From Verrucomicrobiota bacterium JB024 (lineage in GTDB: Bacteria; Verrucomicrobiota; Verrucomicrobiia; Opitutales; Cerasicoccaceae), in contig JAUTCS010000129.1 in assembly GCA_030673825.1 (NCBI GenBank), forward strand, positions 1 to 55,291: DNA of 55,291 nucleotides. Reading direction: 5' to 3'. Positions within the stretch are counted from its first letter, which is position 1. The number at the start of each line of letters is the position of its first letter. The position numbers and the translations under genes were made by a program. This document shows, one piece after another, positions 35,237-44,014 of this stretch. Under the pieces are notes generated by a model, which saw only the letters and a list, made by a program, of their open reading frames with translations, did no database searches and was not told the origin of the DNA.

Positions 35237-35746
35237 AACAAGCAAGGGTTGGCCAGCCGGAGCCGGGAGGGGTAATTGATAGTTTATTATCGGTTTAAAT
35301 GATCTCTGGCTCAAATCGTGCAGAGCGATTTTCTCAAGATTGGGATGGGTGGCTGGGAGCGATTATTCCGGCCTATCCGCACGTGAAGGAAAGTGTGTTG
35401 AGCCAAAAGCCAGCAAAGCGGGTGGCGCGGCCACTCCCCGTCCTGCGCCTTGGCGGGATAGGGCTCGCGCCACCGACCTTGAGCCTCGACCGCAGGGTGT
35501 CCCCGGCGAGACGGACGGCCAAGGATGCCGTCTTCACGGCTCGAAAGCCACGGCAGACGGGCAGCGTTTCCGCTGGCATCAGTCTGGCAAATACTTCTTC
35601 GACGCTGCCAAGGCGTGGCGTGGAAAAAGAAGCGCCCCACCGCATTCGCGGGCGACAAAACCGGTCTATCCTTGGTGATCATGCTGCGATTGGGTTGCTT
35701 TTTTTACCGGGCCACGTGTGCGGCCATATATCCTATATCCAATAAA
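35237..35746. other. 510-bp intergenic region with structured repeat-like DNA
   Basis: Near the pseudopilin start, AAATCG-N7-CGATTT (35313-35331) could be an operator or promoter element. Further left in gene terms, GGTGGCGCG (35421-35429) and CGCGCCACC (35466-35474) form a 9-bp inverted repeat with a partly self-paired loop. Open frames here (for example 35373-35645, minus) have Arg/Ser/Gly-rich translations unlike real proteins. I see no supported gene. The composition fits a dispersed non-coding repeat. Confidence 0.4.
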
Positions 35747-37618
35747 TCAATACGGCATCAGACGGGCGGGGACTTCCGTGTTGTCCTCGACTACGACCGT
35801 CGATTTCGGGTTCTGGGAGTCCACGTCGATCAAGCCGTCAGTGGTATTCTTCATCACCAGAATCGAGGCCGCGGAAACGTTTGGACGGATCGTGCCGACG
35901 ATGGCGTCCATCCAGCCGTAGATGGCGTTGTCCTCGACCAGAGCGAAGAACGGGCAGGTGGCCTCGATCGAGATCGCGGGCATATCCTCGCTCACGGCGC
36001 GCTCCTCGGCCTCGGCGCCAGGATCGTCGTCGGTGAAGAGGAAGTACGGCACCTTGTTGGCCTCGGAGGCGGCCTGCTGCGCGTCCGTGTTGGAGACGGG
36101 AGCCTCCTTGCGGAAGACGTTGCCCTTGATGATGGCCATGTCCGAGTCCTTCGGCATGATGTTGATCGTCAGCGGGTCGAAGGGCAGGCGCGAGACGAAC
36201 TCGTTGTCCATGACGGTGAGCTTGCCGGGGCCGAACTTGTTGACGCGGCCGTTGATGAACTTGTTACCCGCGACGGTGACGTCCCGTCCGGCCTGGATCG
36301 AGATGTCCACTGTGCGCGTGGAGAGCTCGTTGGAGAAAAGATTGCCGCTGATCATGACGGTGCCCGCGCCGTACTTGTCCTCGGGATTCGAGGGGCCATG
36401 GTGGAGCCGCACGAAGGGCCCGAGGTACTTGGCGGGGCTGTCCCACCAGCTCCACTCAGCCTCCCACGGCTCGTGACGGACCATGATCAGGTTACCCGTG
36501 ATGAGGAGCTTCTCGCCCCAGTACATGGAGACAATGCCGCCCGCGGTCGAGTTGATGGAGATGTTGTTGGAAAAGACGAGGTTCTCGCCGCCCTCGCTGC
36601 CGTAGGCGTAGTCGGCGATGAAGCGGGCGACGTTGCTGTCGATGATGACCTGGCGGCCCTTGTTACCCCAGGCCAGCGTGTTACCGTACTCGGCGTAGTT
36701 GTTCTGCACGAGCACGTCGAATGAGCCGGAAGTGTGCGGGTTGTAACCCGGCTCGCCAGCCTTGACTTCGCGGTTGGCCACGGTGGAGGAGCCGCGCGGC
36801 AGGTTCTTCTTGCGCGAGGGGTCGGGCGAGCCGCCGAACCAGTTGACCTGGTACTTCACGTCGCGCGACCAGTTATCGTGGTGACGGAGGTTTTCCGAGC
36901 CTTCGAGAAACTTCGTCATGTAGTTGCCACTGACCATGTGGTTGCCGCGCACCGTGACGTTGGCCGAGTTGCTGGCATGCATCATCGCGTGCAGCCGGAA
37001 GCCCTTGGAGTTCTCGAGCACGAGATCGCGGCTGTTAATCGCGAAGACCAGACACTGCGACTTGTAGTAGCCCATGTGGCTGTACTTCTCGGACGGGTCA
37101 GTGCCGTCCACGTTGAGCAGGCGACCACGGCGCTTGCGGTTTTCCAGCGGGACGGTGCCGCGTTCGTCGGTGTTGCCCACGTCGGCATCGGAGACGACGA
37201 GGTTGGCCACGCCGTCGGCGTAAACCAGGTTTAAGACGACGGTGTCCTTCAGGTCCTTGCCGCCGTCGGCGAAATCATAATGCAGCCCCTCGATACGCAC
37301 ATCGTCACCAGTGACGACGAACTGGTTCTGCTCGACGATCTTGGAAGCGACCGGGTGGATGACTGCCTCCGGGTCGAAAACCAATGTGTGGTTGCCCGGG
37401 ATCTTAACCGTGCCGAGATTATACGTCCCGGCGGGGAAGTAGAGCATGCCCGGCCCCTTGTCCAGAGCCCGCTGCACCGCCTCCGTGTTATCGGTGCCAG
37501 TGCCGGGCGTAACGCCCAGAGTGCTGACGTTGACCTGGGCTTCGGCGGAGGCCGTCAGGAGCCCGGCCAGCAGCAGTGCCCGGCCGATATTTACGAGAGA
37601 GGGTGTCATTGGCTTCAT
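35747..37618 (-). CDS. Secreted right-handed beta-helix protein (pectate lyase superfamily fold)
   Basis: 623 residues from ATG 37618; the frame opens with TTG at 37633. A signal peptide covers about 1-23 (GRALLLAGLLTASAEAQ). VNVSTLGVTPGTGTDNTEAVQ and GMLYFPAGTYNLG form the N-terminal cap typical of pectate-lyase/GH28-like beta-helices. Repeated strands such as ANVTVRGNHMVSGNYM, VIIDSNVARF and NLVFSNNISINS build the helix. It may be a polysaccharide lyase, hydrolase or binding protein; catalytic residues cannot be assigned by eye. No terminator is visible after its stop. It has its own upstream region of about 170 bp before the terminator of the next gene. Confidence 0.78.
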   Translation of the reverse strand: MKPMTPSLVNIGRALLLAGLLTASAEAQVNVSTLGVTPGTGTDNTEAVQRALDKGPGMLYFPAGTYNLGTVKIPGNHTLVFDPEAVIHPVASKIVEQNQFVVTGDDVRIEGLHYDFADGGKDLKDTVVLNLVYADGVANLVVSDADVGNTDERGTVPLENRKRRGRLLNVDGTDPSEKYSHMGYYKSQCLVFAINSRDLVLENSKGFRLHAMMHASNSANVTVRGNHMVSGNYMTKFLEGSENLRHHDNWSRDVKYQVNWFGGSPDPSRKKNLPRGSSTVANREVKAGEPGYNPHTSGSFDVLVQNNYAEYGNTLAWGNKGRQVIIDSNVARFIADYAYGSEGGENLVFSNNISINSTAGGIVSMYWGEKLLITGNLIMVRHEPWEAEWSWWDSPAKYLGPFVRLHHGPSNPEDKYGAGTVMISGNLFSNELSTRTVDISIQAGRDVTVAGNKFINGRVNKFGPGKLTVMDNEFVSRLPFDPLTINIMPKDSDMAIIKGNVFRKEAPVSNTDAQQAASEANKVPYFLFTDDDPGAEAEERAVSEDMPAISIEATCPFFALVEDNAIYGWMDAIVGTIRPNVSAASILVMKNTTDGLIDVDSQNPKSTVVVEDNTEVPARLMPY

Positions 37619-37788
37619 GGGATGTTTTTTCAAGGGTATTCGTTTTCGTGCGCATGCACAAGCTGGGGCCGAATATTGAGCCAGAGGCTGGCCGCAGCGG
37701 CGCTGGAAAGGAATGGATAAAGAACAGTTGGGCTATCCCCTCTGGGAGATATCTAAAGTTAGAAAAACGTTATTTCAGCTCAATCTTT

Positions 37789-37830
37789 AAAAATCGTCAG
37801 GGGCGGCGGCTTGGCCGCCCACTGACGATT
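37789..37830 (-). terminator. Strong rho-independent terminator of the 37845-39314 gene
   Basis: The stem pairs AATCGTCAG with CTGACGATT and GGGCGGC with GCCGCCC, with one bulged A and a 6-nt loop, 16 bp in all. On the minus strand it runs into five T (37793-37789). It lies 15 bp after the stop. Confidence 0.9.
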
Positions 37831-37844
37831 GAGGAATACGTGTG

Positions 37845-39314
37845 CTAGCGGCGCGCGCGGCGACGCAGGTAAACAAGGCCGATCACGGCCAGCCCCGCCA
37901 AGGCTGCGGTAGAGGCAGGCTCGGGGATGAACATGACACCAGCGACCGTGGCGTCGTTGCTGAAGTCGCTCAGGTCCCAGGCATAGTAGCCGGTCTCTGC
38001 GCCGGCCTCCATGGAGACGACCACGGTGTAGCCGGACTCGGTGGTGGTGGAAGCGACGATGCCATTGCTGGTCAGATAATTAACATAATCGGCGATGCTC
38101 ATGCCCGACCCGGCGTCAACGTTGAGATAGATATCTACGTTGGAACCGTTGGTCATACCCGTCATGATGACGTAGCCGATAGCGGCGGGGCCGAAGGTAG
38201 CGGCCTCGCCCGCGGCGATCGAGCCCTGCTGGGCAGCGCCGTTGAGGCTGAGCTGGAGCGCGTCGCGAGTGCCGCCACTAAGGGTGACCACGGCGACGTT
38301 CCACAGCGAGCTGTTCGGCAGCGTGCTGAGGTTGTTGGTGATGTTGCCGGTGTTCGCTTCGACGAGGTTGAACGTGTTGCCGGTGGTCAGTGTCATACCG
38401 CCGTTAAGATTCGCCTCAAGCGTGCCTTCGAGCGTCGCGGTACCCGTGCCGGTGAGGTTGACCTTGCTCACGCCACCGTTATCCAGCGTGTAGCTGAGAG
38501 TGGTGAAGCTCTTGTCTGAAGCGCGCATGGCGAGGTTGCCGCCGACGTTCACATTACTGCCAGAGCCGACGAGCTTAAAGGTCGAATAGACGGTGCCGAT
38601 GCCACTCGTGCTGTCGGCATTACCCATCGTGACGTTACCCGTCACGGAGAGATCGCCACCGGTCAGGTTGTACTCGGCTGTGTTGACGAAGTCACTGAAA
38701 GTCCCTCCATAACGCATGCTTCCGATGTCTAGGGAGCCGACCGTGGCGGTCCCACCCGATTGGTTAAAGATGCCCGTGGAGGTCGGAGCCGTGCTGTGAG
38801 CCAGCGAAAGCAATCCGGCAACATTGAAGGTGCCGGCATTCAGGTTGTAGGTACCCGAACCACCGCGGACCGTTGAGCTGAATCCACCTAAGAGAAAATT
38901 CAACTGAGCATCAAAACTGCCGCCGTTCTGCGTGACGATCGCCGTCGAGCCCAAAGACACGCCGACACCGCTAGCCGCCGCGCTCCCAGTCGTGATGCTG
39001 GCGCCATCGCCAAAGGTCAGCGAACTTGTGGAATTCTCCACGGTTCCCAGTCGCAGGAAACGCACCGACACGTCGCTGGAAAGGGTCACGTCTTCCAAGT
39101 TAATGTAGGTGTTGACGGAGGTCGCATTCGGCACGGAGTCGAGGCTCCAGTTTCCGGCGTCCTCCCAGGCGTTGCTTTCGCTGCCGTCCCAGAAGTTGTC
39201 GGTCGTCTGGGCTTGGGCGGCGGGGATGAGGGATACGCCAGCCAAAGCGGCGGCGAACAACCCGGCTCGACCGGGCAGGCCCGTCAGGGGGTTTGAGTGT
39301 TTCGTTAGGCGCAT
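37845..39314 (-). CDS. PEP-CTERM beta-strand repeat protein (anchored paralogue)
   Basis: 489 residues from ATG 39314, preceded by AAAGGAA at good spacing. A signal peptide ends LIPAAQA. The chain begins NFWDGSESNAWEDAGNWSLDSVPNA, the usual opening of autotransporter-associated beta-strand proteins. It continues with Gly/Ser/Thr-rich beta-helix repeats and a C-terminal domain ending WDLSDFSNDATVAGVM. Then comes the PEP-CTERM anchor: FIPEPASTAALAGLAVIGLVY then LRRRARR. It is paralogous over nearly its full length to the next gene (39666-41009), which lacks the anchor. It is the most distal member of the AraC-box cluster. Confidence 0.85.
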   Translation of the reverse strand: MRLTKHSNPLTGLPGRAGLFAAALAGVSLIPAAQAQTTDNFWDGSESNAWEDAGNWSLDSVPNATSVNTYINLEDVTLSSDVSVRFLRLGTVENSTSSLTFGDGASITTGSAAASGVGVSLGSTAIVTQNGGSFDAQLNFLLGGFSSTVRGGSGTYNLNAGTFNVAGLLSLAHSTAPTSTGIFNQSGGTATVGSLDIGSMRYGGTFSDFVNTAEYNLTGGDLSVTGNVTMGNADSTSGIGTVYSTFKLVGSGSNVNVGGNLAMRASDKSFTTLSYTLDNGGVSKVNLTGTGTATLEGTLEANLNGGMTLTTGNTFNLVEANTGNITNNLSTLPNSSLWNVAVVTLSGGTRDALQLSLNGAAQQGSIAAGEAATFGPAAIGYVIMTGMTNGSNVDIYLNVDAGSGMSIADYVNYLTSNGIVASTTTESGYTVVVSMEAGAETGYYAWDLSDFSNDATVAGVMFIPEPASTAALAGLAVIGLVYLRRRARR

Positions 39315-39390
39315 GATCACGATTCCTTTCGGTTTTGGAGTTAGAGGGATAGCAGGGTTTGCGGCTTCGTGGTGCCTTTGCTAAAACCTA

Positions 39391-39408
39391 TTTGCATAAA
39401 AATGCAAA
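39391..39408. promoter_or_regulatory. Palindrome TTTGCAT-N4-ATGCAAA in the promoter of the anchored paralogue
   Basis: An 18-bp dyad with perfect 7-bp arms lies 77 bp before the start. On the minus strand it sits between TTGACT (39415-39410) and a poor -10 AATAGG (39392-39387, 17-bp spacer), so a bound protein would block or assist polymerase. The adjoining 13-mer TGCCTTTGCTAAA (39373-39385) recurs inverted at 41203-41215 upstream of the paralogue. Confidence 0.45.
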
Positions 39409-39481
39409 AAGTCAAAAAAGACACAAAGACGAAGGGGCATACCAGGGGTTGAGGTTAGTTTAATATGGTTCCGATGGGGTC

Positions 39482-39643
39482 TTAATGACAACTGGAAAGG
39501 GTTGCAATAAACTGTCTGGATCGTATCCGATCCGGTAGGTGTTTAAAAACACGTTGGTGTTTCCTGCGGTAGCAGGCGTAACGGTATTTCCAGTAATCAT
39601 TCCCCGTCAGGCGATGCTTTTCGAGGTTGTTGGGGGTATTCAT
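39482..39643 (-). CDS. Possible 53-residue small ORF (doubtful)
   Basis: In the 351-bp gap between the paralogues, an ATG frame (MNTPNNLEKHRLTGNDYWKY onward) encodes a basic peptide rich in Arg, His, Tyr and Lys, ending ATLSSCH. It has no Shine-Dalgarno. The AraC-type box at 39523-39537 lies inside it, which argues that the region is regulatory rather than coding. The composition is protein-like enough to record. Confidence 0.2.
   Translation of the reverse strand: MNTPNNLEKHRLTGNDYWKYRYACYRRKHQRVFKHLPDRIRSRQFIATLSSCH
39523..39537 (+). promoter_or_regulatory. AraC-cluster box A: GTATCCGATCCGGTA
   Basis: A 15-bp box about 210 bp upstream of the anchored paralogue, identical in all 15 bases to the box at 45381-45395. 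Consensus over the cluster is GTATCCG-N4-GGTA. Confidence 0.55.
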
Positions 39644-39665
39644 GGGGGTATTGAGATTAAGTTAT

Positions 39666-41009
39666 TTATCGGCTGATTCCGGTCACGGATAAGCCAGGTG
39701 CCCGCACGGCGAGGTCCCAGGCAAGGGTCAGGGTTGGTGCCGATGCCGTCCCCGAAAGGGTCAATGCATTCGTTTGATCATCAGCAACTTCAACGCCGAA
39801 ACCTGCTTCTTTAAGGCTCGTGACCCATGCGTCCAACCCGTCCGCGGAATCGGCTTGCACGGACAGCGTCGTCTGGTACGGCTCACCGGCTGTAAGCCCC
39901 GTCAGAACGGCATAGCCCGTGGTGCTGGCGGCAAAGACCGCCGTCTCGCCCGCGCCGAGGCTAACCAACCGCGCCTGCGGGTTCAGGGTCAGGCGCAAAG
40001 CGCTGCGTTTTTTGTCAATGGCCTTGGACTCCAGGCTCCACAGCGAGGGGGCCGGAAGCGTGGAAAACTCGCCGCTGACTTTCCCGTTGCCCGCCTCAAG
40101 GAGGCTCAGGCTGTCTCCGGCGAAGGCGGTCAACCCGGCAGGCATTTCCAGCTGGAGCGTTCCCGCCAGGGAGACGTCCGCCGTATTCACCGCACGGAGC
40201 GTACCGGTGCCGGTACTGTCCAAAATGTAGCTGAGCGTAGGGTGGCTCTTGTCGTGGGCGTTAAAGACCACATTGCCGCGCACGAGAATGTCCGTCCCCG
40301 CACCGATGCGCAGCATCGCGTTGACAGAGCCATTACCGTCTGTGCTGGCCGAGCCGATGGTAAGCTCCTTGATGACCCGCAGGCTGCCACCGGTGATCAC
40401 GTATTCGGCCTCATTGACCGGGGATCCTTTCATGCCGAGGTAACGCCCCGAGCCAATGAGCAGTCCCCTCAGTTCGACTTCCCCACCCTGCTGCTCAAAG
40501 CGTGAGACCGAGGAGCCCGTGAGGTTGCCGCCCAGGACCAGGTCCCCGCGATAAACGCGCAGGGTCCCGTCCAGCAGTGTGTAGGCGCCCTTGGCGTCCC
40601 CGCTGGCGCGAAAACCGCCAATGTATACATTGTTGCCGACGACGACGCTGCCGCCCTTCTGGAGAATCGTCCCGGAGCTGCCGTCACCGGCTCCCAGCCG
40701 GGAGTTTCCTGCCGATCCAATTTCTAGCGTGCCGCCGGGCTCCACCGTCAAAGAGGCGCTTTTGCCCGCTTCGCAGCCGATCTGAAACAGCCGCGCGTTC
40801 GCGTAAGTGTTGAGCTCGACCTCGCCTTGTGGGATGGAGACGTTTTTCGCGCCATCGGGCAATCCGCCGCTCCACTCGGTCGCAGTGGACCAGGGACCAT
40901 TTGCGCCACTCCAGACCGTCTCGCTCACAGCCGATGCCACGACCGGCACCAGCAGCGCGAGGGCTACGGTGCAGACTTTCGAGGTTCGCTTGAGATCAAA
41001 AAAATTCAT
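39666..41009 (-). CDS. Secreted beta-strand repeat protein without anchor (paralogue)
   Basis: 447 residues from ATG 41009 (MNFFDLKRTSK), which gives a normal signal peptide ending VVASA. An ATG at 41063 directly after CAACCTCAACCCC would add 18 residues. The chain opens ETVWSGANGPWSTATEWSGGLPDGA, then beta-helix repeats. Aligned motifs with the 37845-39314 product include EAEYVITGGSL/AEYNLTGGDL, HDKSHPTLSYILD/SDKSFTTLSYTLD and FSTLPAPSLW/LSTLPNSSLW. It stops at GISR, exactly where the paralogue continues into its FIPEP anchor, so it is probably released or held by partners. Confidence 0.75.
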   Translation of the reverse strand: MNFFDLKRTSKVCTVALALLVPVVASAVSETVWSGANGPWSTATEWSGGLPDGAKNVSIPQGEVELNTYANARLFQIGCEAGKSASLTVEPGGTLEIGSAGNSRLGAGDGSSGTILQKGGSVVVGNNVYIGGFRASGDAKGAYTLLDGTLRVYRGDLVLGGNLTGSSVSRFEQQGGEVELRGLLIGSGRYLGMKGSPVNEAEYVITGGSLRVIKELTIGSASTDGNGSVNAMLRIGAGTDILVRGNVVFNAHDKSHPTLSYILDSTGTGTLRAVNTADVSLAGTLQLEMPAGLTAFAGDSLSLLEAGNGKVSGEFSTLPAPSLWSLESKAIDKKRSALRLTLNPQARLVSLGAGETAVFAASTTGYAVLTGLTAGEPYQTTLSVQADSADGLDAWVTSLKEAGFGVEVADDQTNALTLSGTASAPTLTLAWDLAVRAPGLSVTGISR

Positions 41010-41258
41010 TAATCGCAGGGTACTTGTGGCGTGGGCCCAGGCCCCGGTCAGGGGGACTCGCATGGGGTTGAGGTTGCTTGCGCAGGACCATCCTCCCGAC
41101 ACACGGTTGAGTTCTACTTGCGCCACATTATTCATCATTTCAAGGGTGAACGCCGGTTGTTAGACACTCGGCACAACGATTTATAACGTATAGCAAAAAC
41201 GGTTTAGCAAAGGCAGCTTCGAGTCAAACGGAAAGCCGTGTATTTTAAGGTGACTCCA

Positions 41259-41273
41259 GTATCCGATGTGGTA
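41259..41273 (+). promoter_or_regulatory. AraC-cluster box B: GTATCCGATGTGGTA
   Basis: 13 of 15 bases match box A. It lies in the gap between the AraC gene end (41345) and the anchor-less paralogue (41009), about 190-250 bp upstream of the latter's possible starts. CGGATATTTTCGGATC follows at 41281 and may hold further weak half-sites. Confidence 0.5.
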
Positions 41274-41344
41274 TCTCAGGCGGATATTTTCGGATCAAAA
41301 CGCTCCATTTTGACGCCCGCGATACCAGCGGATAGCGAGCGGGA

Positions 41345-42277
41345 CTAGACCTCGGAGCGAGCGCGGTACTCCTCCGGAGAGACGCCAGTGATCTGCTTGA
41401 AACGCCGGGAGAAGTACGGCTGGCTGCCGAAACCACACTCGAACGCGATCTCCTTGATCGAGGCGTTGCTGGTGATGAGCTGATGGCAGGCCTGCTCGAC
41501 AAGGTTGCGGGAGCGGAAGACCGTCGGCGTCACCCCGCACAGGCGCTTGAATTTTTTGCGAAAAGCCTGCTCGCCGAGGCCAAAGCTCTGCCCCAATTCG
41601 ACGAGGTCGAGCGGTTCCTCCGGCGAGAGCGCAATCAGCGCGGCGCGGGCGCGGTCCGCCCATTCGATGTTTTCGCTCAGCTTGGGTGTCTCCCAACTGG
41701 TGCACATCTCGGCGATCAGAGCCACCAACCTCCCGCTGTCACTGAGCGAGGGCTCCACCCCCACCCTGGCCAGAGGCAGGACGACCTCGTGGAAACGCTC
41801 CAGCCAGTACGGGATGCCGTGTGTCTCATTGGCCAGCGGGCGTACCGGTTGGTCCGGGTCGAGCAGGCCGGTGCCCATCCAGGCATCGAACAGCAGCCCG
41901 GAAAAGCTGATGTGGATCTCGTTCCAGGTCTGGCCCGCCTCCGGTCGGTACAGATGCCCCTGCCCCGGGAAAAGGCAGATAACGTCCCCGGCACGGACCC
42001 GGATGAGCTGCTCGTGCTGGTCGTCGGCGTACTCCCCCTCCCCGGCGTACACATAGGTCAGCCCGTAGGTGGTGAAGACACGCCGCTTCTCCTCCTGTCC
42101 CTGAAACTGCATCCCCCAATTGCCCTCGATCTGGAGACTGCGCCCGATCCACCCCGGATAGAGTGGATGAAACGACTCCATGATCAACCAGTAGTCCCGG
42201 GTCTGCCCGGCATTCGTACCGTTTTGCCTGGTGAATTTACCGCCATGGAGGCGACAGAGGGTTTCCAACGCAGACAT
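41345..42277 (-). CDS. AraC-family transcriptional regulator
   Basis: 310 residues. The N-terminal cupin-like sugar-sensing domain covers about 1-190 (TYVYAGEGEYADD, VRAGDVICLFPGQGHLYRPE). Two helix-turn-helix motifs fill the C-terminus: LDLVELGQSFGLGEQAFRKKFKR and ASIKEIAFECGFGSQPYFSRRFKQ, then TGVSPEEYRAR. Such proteins usually activate neighbouring sugar genes by binding direct repeats next to -35. It lies centrally in the region 4 cluster, and GTATCCG-N4-GGTA boxes occur in its own upstream region and those of its neighbours, so it is the prime candidate to bind them. Confidence 0.92.
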   Translation of the reverse strand: MSALETLCRLHGGKFTRQNGTNAGQTRDYWLIMESFHPLYPGWIGRSLQIEGNWGMQFQGQEEKRRVFTTYGLTYVYAGEGEYADDQHEQLIRVRAGDVICLFPGQGHLYRPEAGQTWNEIHISFSGLLFDAWMGTGLLDPDQPVRPLANETHGIPYWLERFHEVVLPLARVGVEPSLSDSGRLVALIAEMCTSWETPKLSENIEWADRARAALIALSPEEPLDLVELGQSFGLGEQAFRKKFKRLCGVTPTVFRSRNLVEQACHQLITSNASIKEIAFECGFGSQPYFSRRFKQITGVSPEEYRARSEV

Positions 42278-42418
42278 GGAGAGAGATTACCAGATAAGAG
42301 ATATACCGACAAGTTTTAATACCCAGCAGTATCCGTAATGGACGTATTCCCCTTTGCAGGTCAGCCCGGCGAGGCAACGCAAACACGATTCTCGACTCCA
42401 GCCTCACAAATCCAGGCT

Positions 42419-42433
42419 AACCGGATCGGATAC
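42419..42433 (-). promoter_or_regulatory. AraC-cluster box C: GTATCCGATCCGGTT
   Basis: 14 of 15 bases match box A, on the strand of the AraC gene and about 140 bp before its start. A half-site GTATCCG followed by TAATGG lies at 42329-42341, nearer the start. Both lie in the 198-bp gap 42278-42475; autoregulation is likely. Confidence 0.5.
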
Positions 42434-42475
42434 TTCCAGCAACCAAGACACGACCACGCGTGCTGCCCGGCGTCC

Positions 42476-44014
42476 TCAGGCAACGGCGCAGGGACGATGC
42501 TGCTGATACCAGGCCAGGAGCTGCTGACGGAGCTTTTCGCGACAGGGCGCCAGCGTGGTGTCTTCCCAGCGGTTGTCGAGCTCCCGCGGATCGGCCCTCA
42601 GGTCGAAAAGCTGCCCGTCAAAGCCCTTCTCTGGCTCGCCCGGCGGGAAGTACAGATTGAGCTTGTACCGTCCGTCAAAAATCATGGCCCCGTAGATCGG
42701 AGGGTCGAAGTAGCCGCCCTGGTCGCAAATGCCGGTCCCGTGGTACACGCAGACGCAGGTCTCACGGACCGGGTCTCCGGGGACCGCCAGCAGGTCGTAG
42801 GAGTCGGGCATGTGTTCCCCCAGCCAGCCGGAGGAAATCCCGGCTGCGTGCAGGAGTGTCGCGGTGAGGTCGTGGAGCTGCGCCGGGGCCTCGCTGACCA
42901 GCCCCGGGCGGATGCGACGCGGCCAGCGCAGCAGCAGTGGCACGCGTACCGAGGGTTCGTAGAAATACGCCCCCTTGGCCAGCAACGCGTGGTCCCCGAG
43001 CATGTCCCCATGGTCGCTGCAAAAGACGACCAGTGTGTTGTCCGCCAATCCCTCGGCCTCGAGGGCGTCGAGCACACGTCCCACCTCGGCATCAAGCAGG
43101 GCGATCGAGGCGAGGTAATCGACGCGGTCGCGCTGGATCGCTTCCTCCGTATAAAAATCCTCCACCGGCGCACGGGCGGGCGCGGCGGCGTCCGCCTCCT
43201 TCTTATCGCCCCAGGCGGGCCCCTTCGTCGTCCCCGCAAGCATATAGCCGTGCGCGTGCTCGCGCCGCACGGCCTCGGGCAGCGCTTCCATCCCTACCCT
43301 GTCCTTGATGACGCGCGGGATCTTCTCCACGGTGACCATTTCCCGGAATTCCGCCGGATAGTCGCGGTACGGGTTGTGCGGGTCGAACACGCTCATCTTA
43401 CAGAAAAACGGGCGGTCCCTGTCGCGCCCACGGATGTAGTCGATGGTGCGCCCGGCGGCCCAGTGCGTCATATGGCACACCTGCGGCACGTCCTGCACCT
43501 GGCGGCCATTTTCCAGCAACTCGCGGTAAAAGGCCGGGTGATTCGCCTCCAGCCAACGCCCGTAGGCCTGCCCAGGATGGTCCAGCAGCAGGCTCGGCTC
43601 TGGGCACCACTCGTACACCTCGAAGCCGTCGTTGGGCTTGCGGTGCTCAAGCTCGTGCCGGATCGCGCTCACGTGGAGCTTGCCAAAGAGCGCCGTCTGG
43701 TACCCCTGCTCGCGCAGGTGCTGCGGAAAGAGCGGCATCTCCGGCGCCATTACGTCGTAAAGCCGCTCGACGCCGTGCACCGGCACGGGCTGCCCCGTCA
43801 TCAGGCTGGCCCGCGAGGGCGTGCAGATCGGGTTCGAGCTGTAGCAGCGCTCGAAACGCATCCCCTCGCGCCCCAGTCGGTCGAGGTTGGGCGTGTCGAT
43901 CCCTTCGCACCCATAGCACGAGAGACTGTCCCAGCGCTGCTGGTCCGTCATGATCAGCAGGATGTTCGGGCGGGCGTCCACAGTGGACACAGGATCGGGA
44001 AAAGTTTGGTTCAT
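42476..44014 (-). CDS. Sulfatase (S1 family), cytoplasmic
   Basis: 512 residues from ATG 44014; the frame opens earlier with TTG. No signal peptide. RPNILLIMTDQQRWDSLSCYG provides the first metal ligands (D24, Q25). The formylglycine site is C64-T-P-S-R68...MTG, and VVFCSDHGDMLGDH gives the late ligands. It is a choline-sulfatase/N-sulfoglucosamine sulfohydrolase-like branch of S1 by appearance; the sugar substrate is unknown. It lies 61 bp downstream of the BNR-fold gene on the same strand, probably one transcript driven from the 45210-45613 region with its two boxes. Desulfation would then precede or accompany GH65 phosphorolysis in the cytoplasm. Confidence 0.92.
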   Translation of the reverse strand: MNQTFPDPVSTVDARPNILLIMTDQQRWDSLSCYGCEGIDTPNLDRLGREGMRFERCYSSNPICTPSRASLMTGQPVPVHGVERLYDVMAPEMPLFPQHLREQGYQTALFGKLHVSAIRHELEHRKPNDGFEVYEWCPEPSLLLDHPGQAYGRWLEANHPAFYRELLENGRQVQDVPQVCHMTHWAAGRTIDYIRGRDRDRPFFCKMSVFDPHNPYRDYPAEFREMVTVEKIPRVIKDRVGMEALPEAVRREHAHGYMLAGTTKGPAWGDKKEADAAAPARAPVEDFYTEEAIQRDRVDYLASIALLDAEVGRVLDALEAEGLADNTLVVFCSDHGDMLGDHALLAKGAYFYEPSVRVPLLLRWPRRIRPGLVSEAPAQLHDLTATLLHAAGISSGWLGEHMPDSYDLLAVPGDPVRETCVCVYHGTGICDQGGYFDPPIYGAMIFDGRYKLNLYFPPGEPEKGFDGQLFDLRADPRELDNRWEDTTLAPCREKLRQQLLAWYQQHRPCAVA

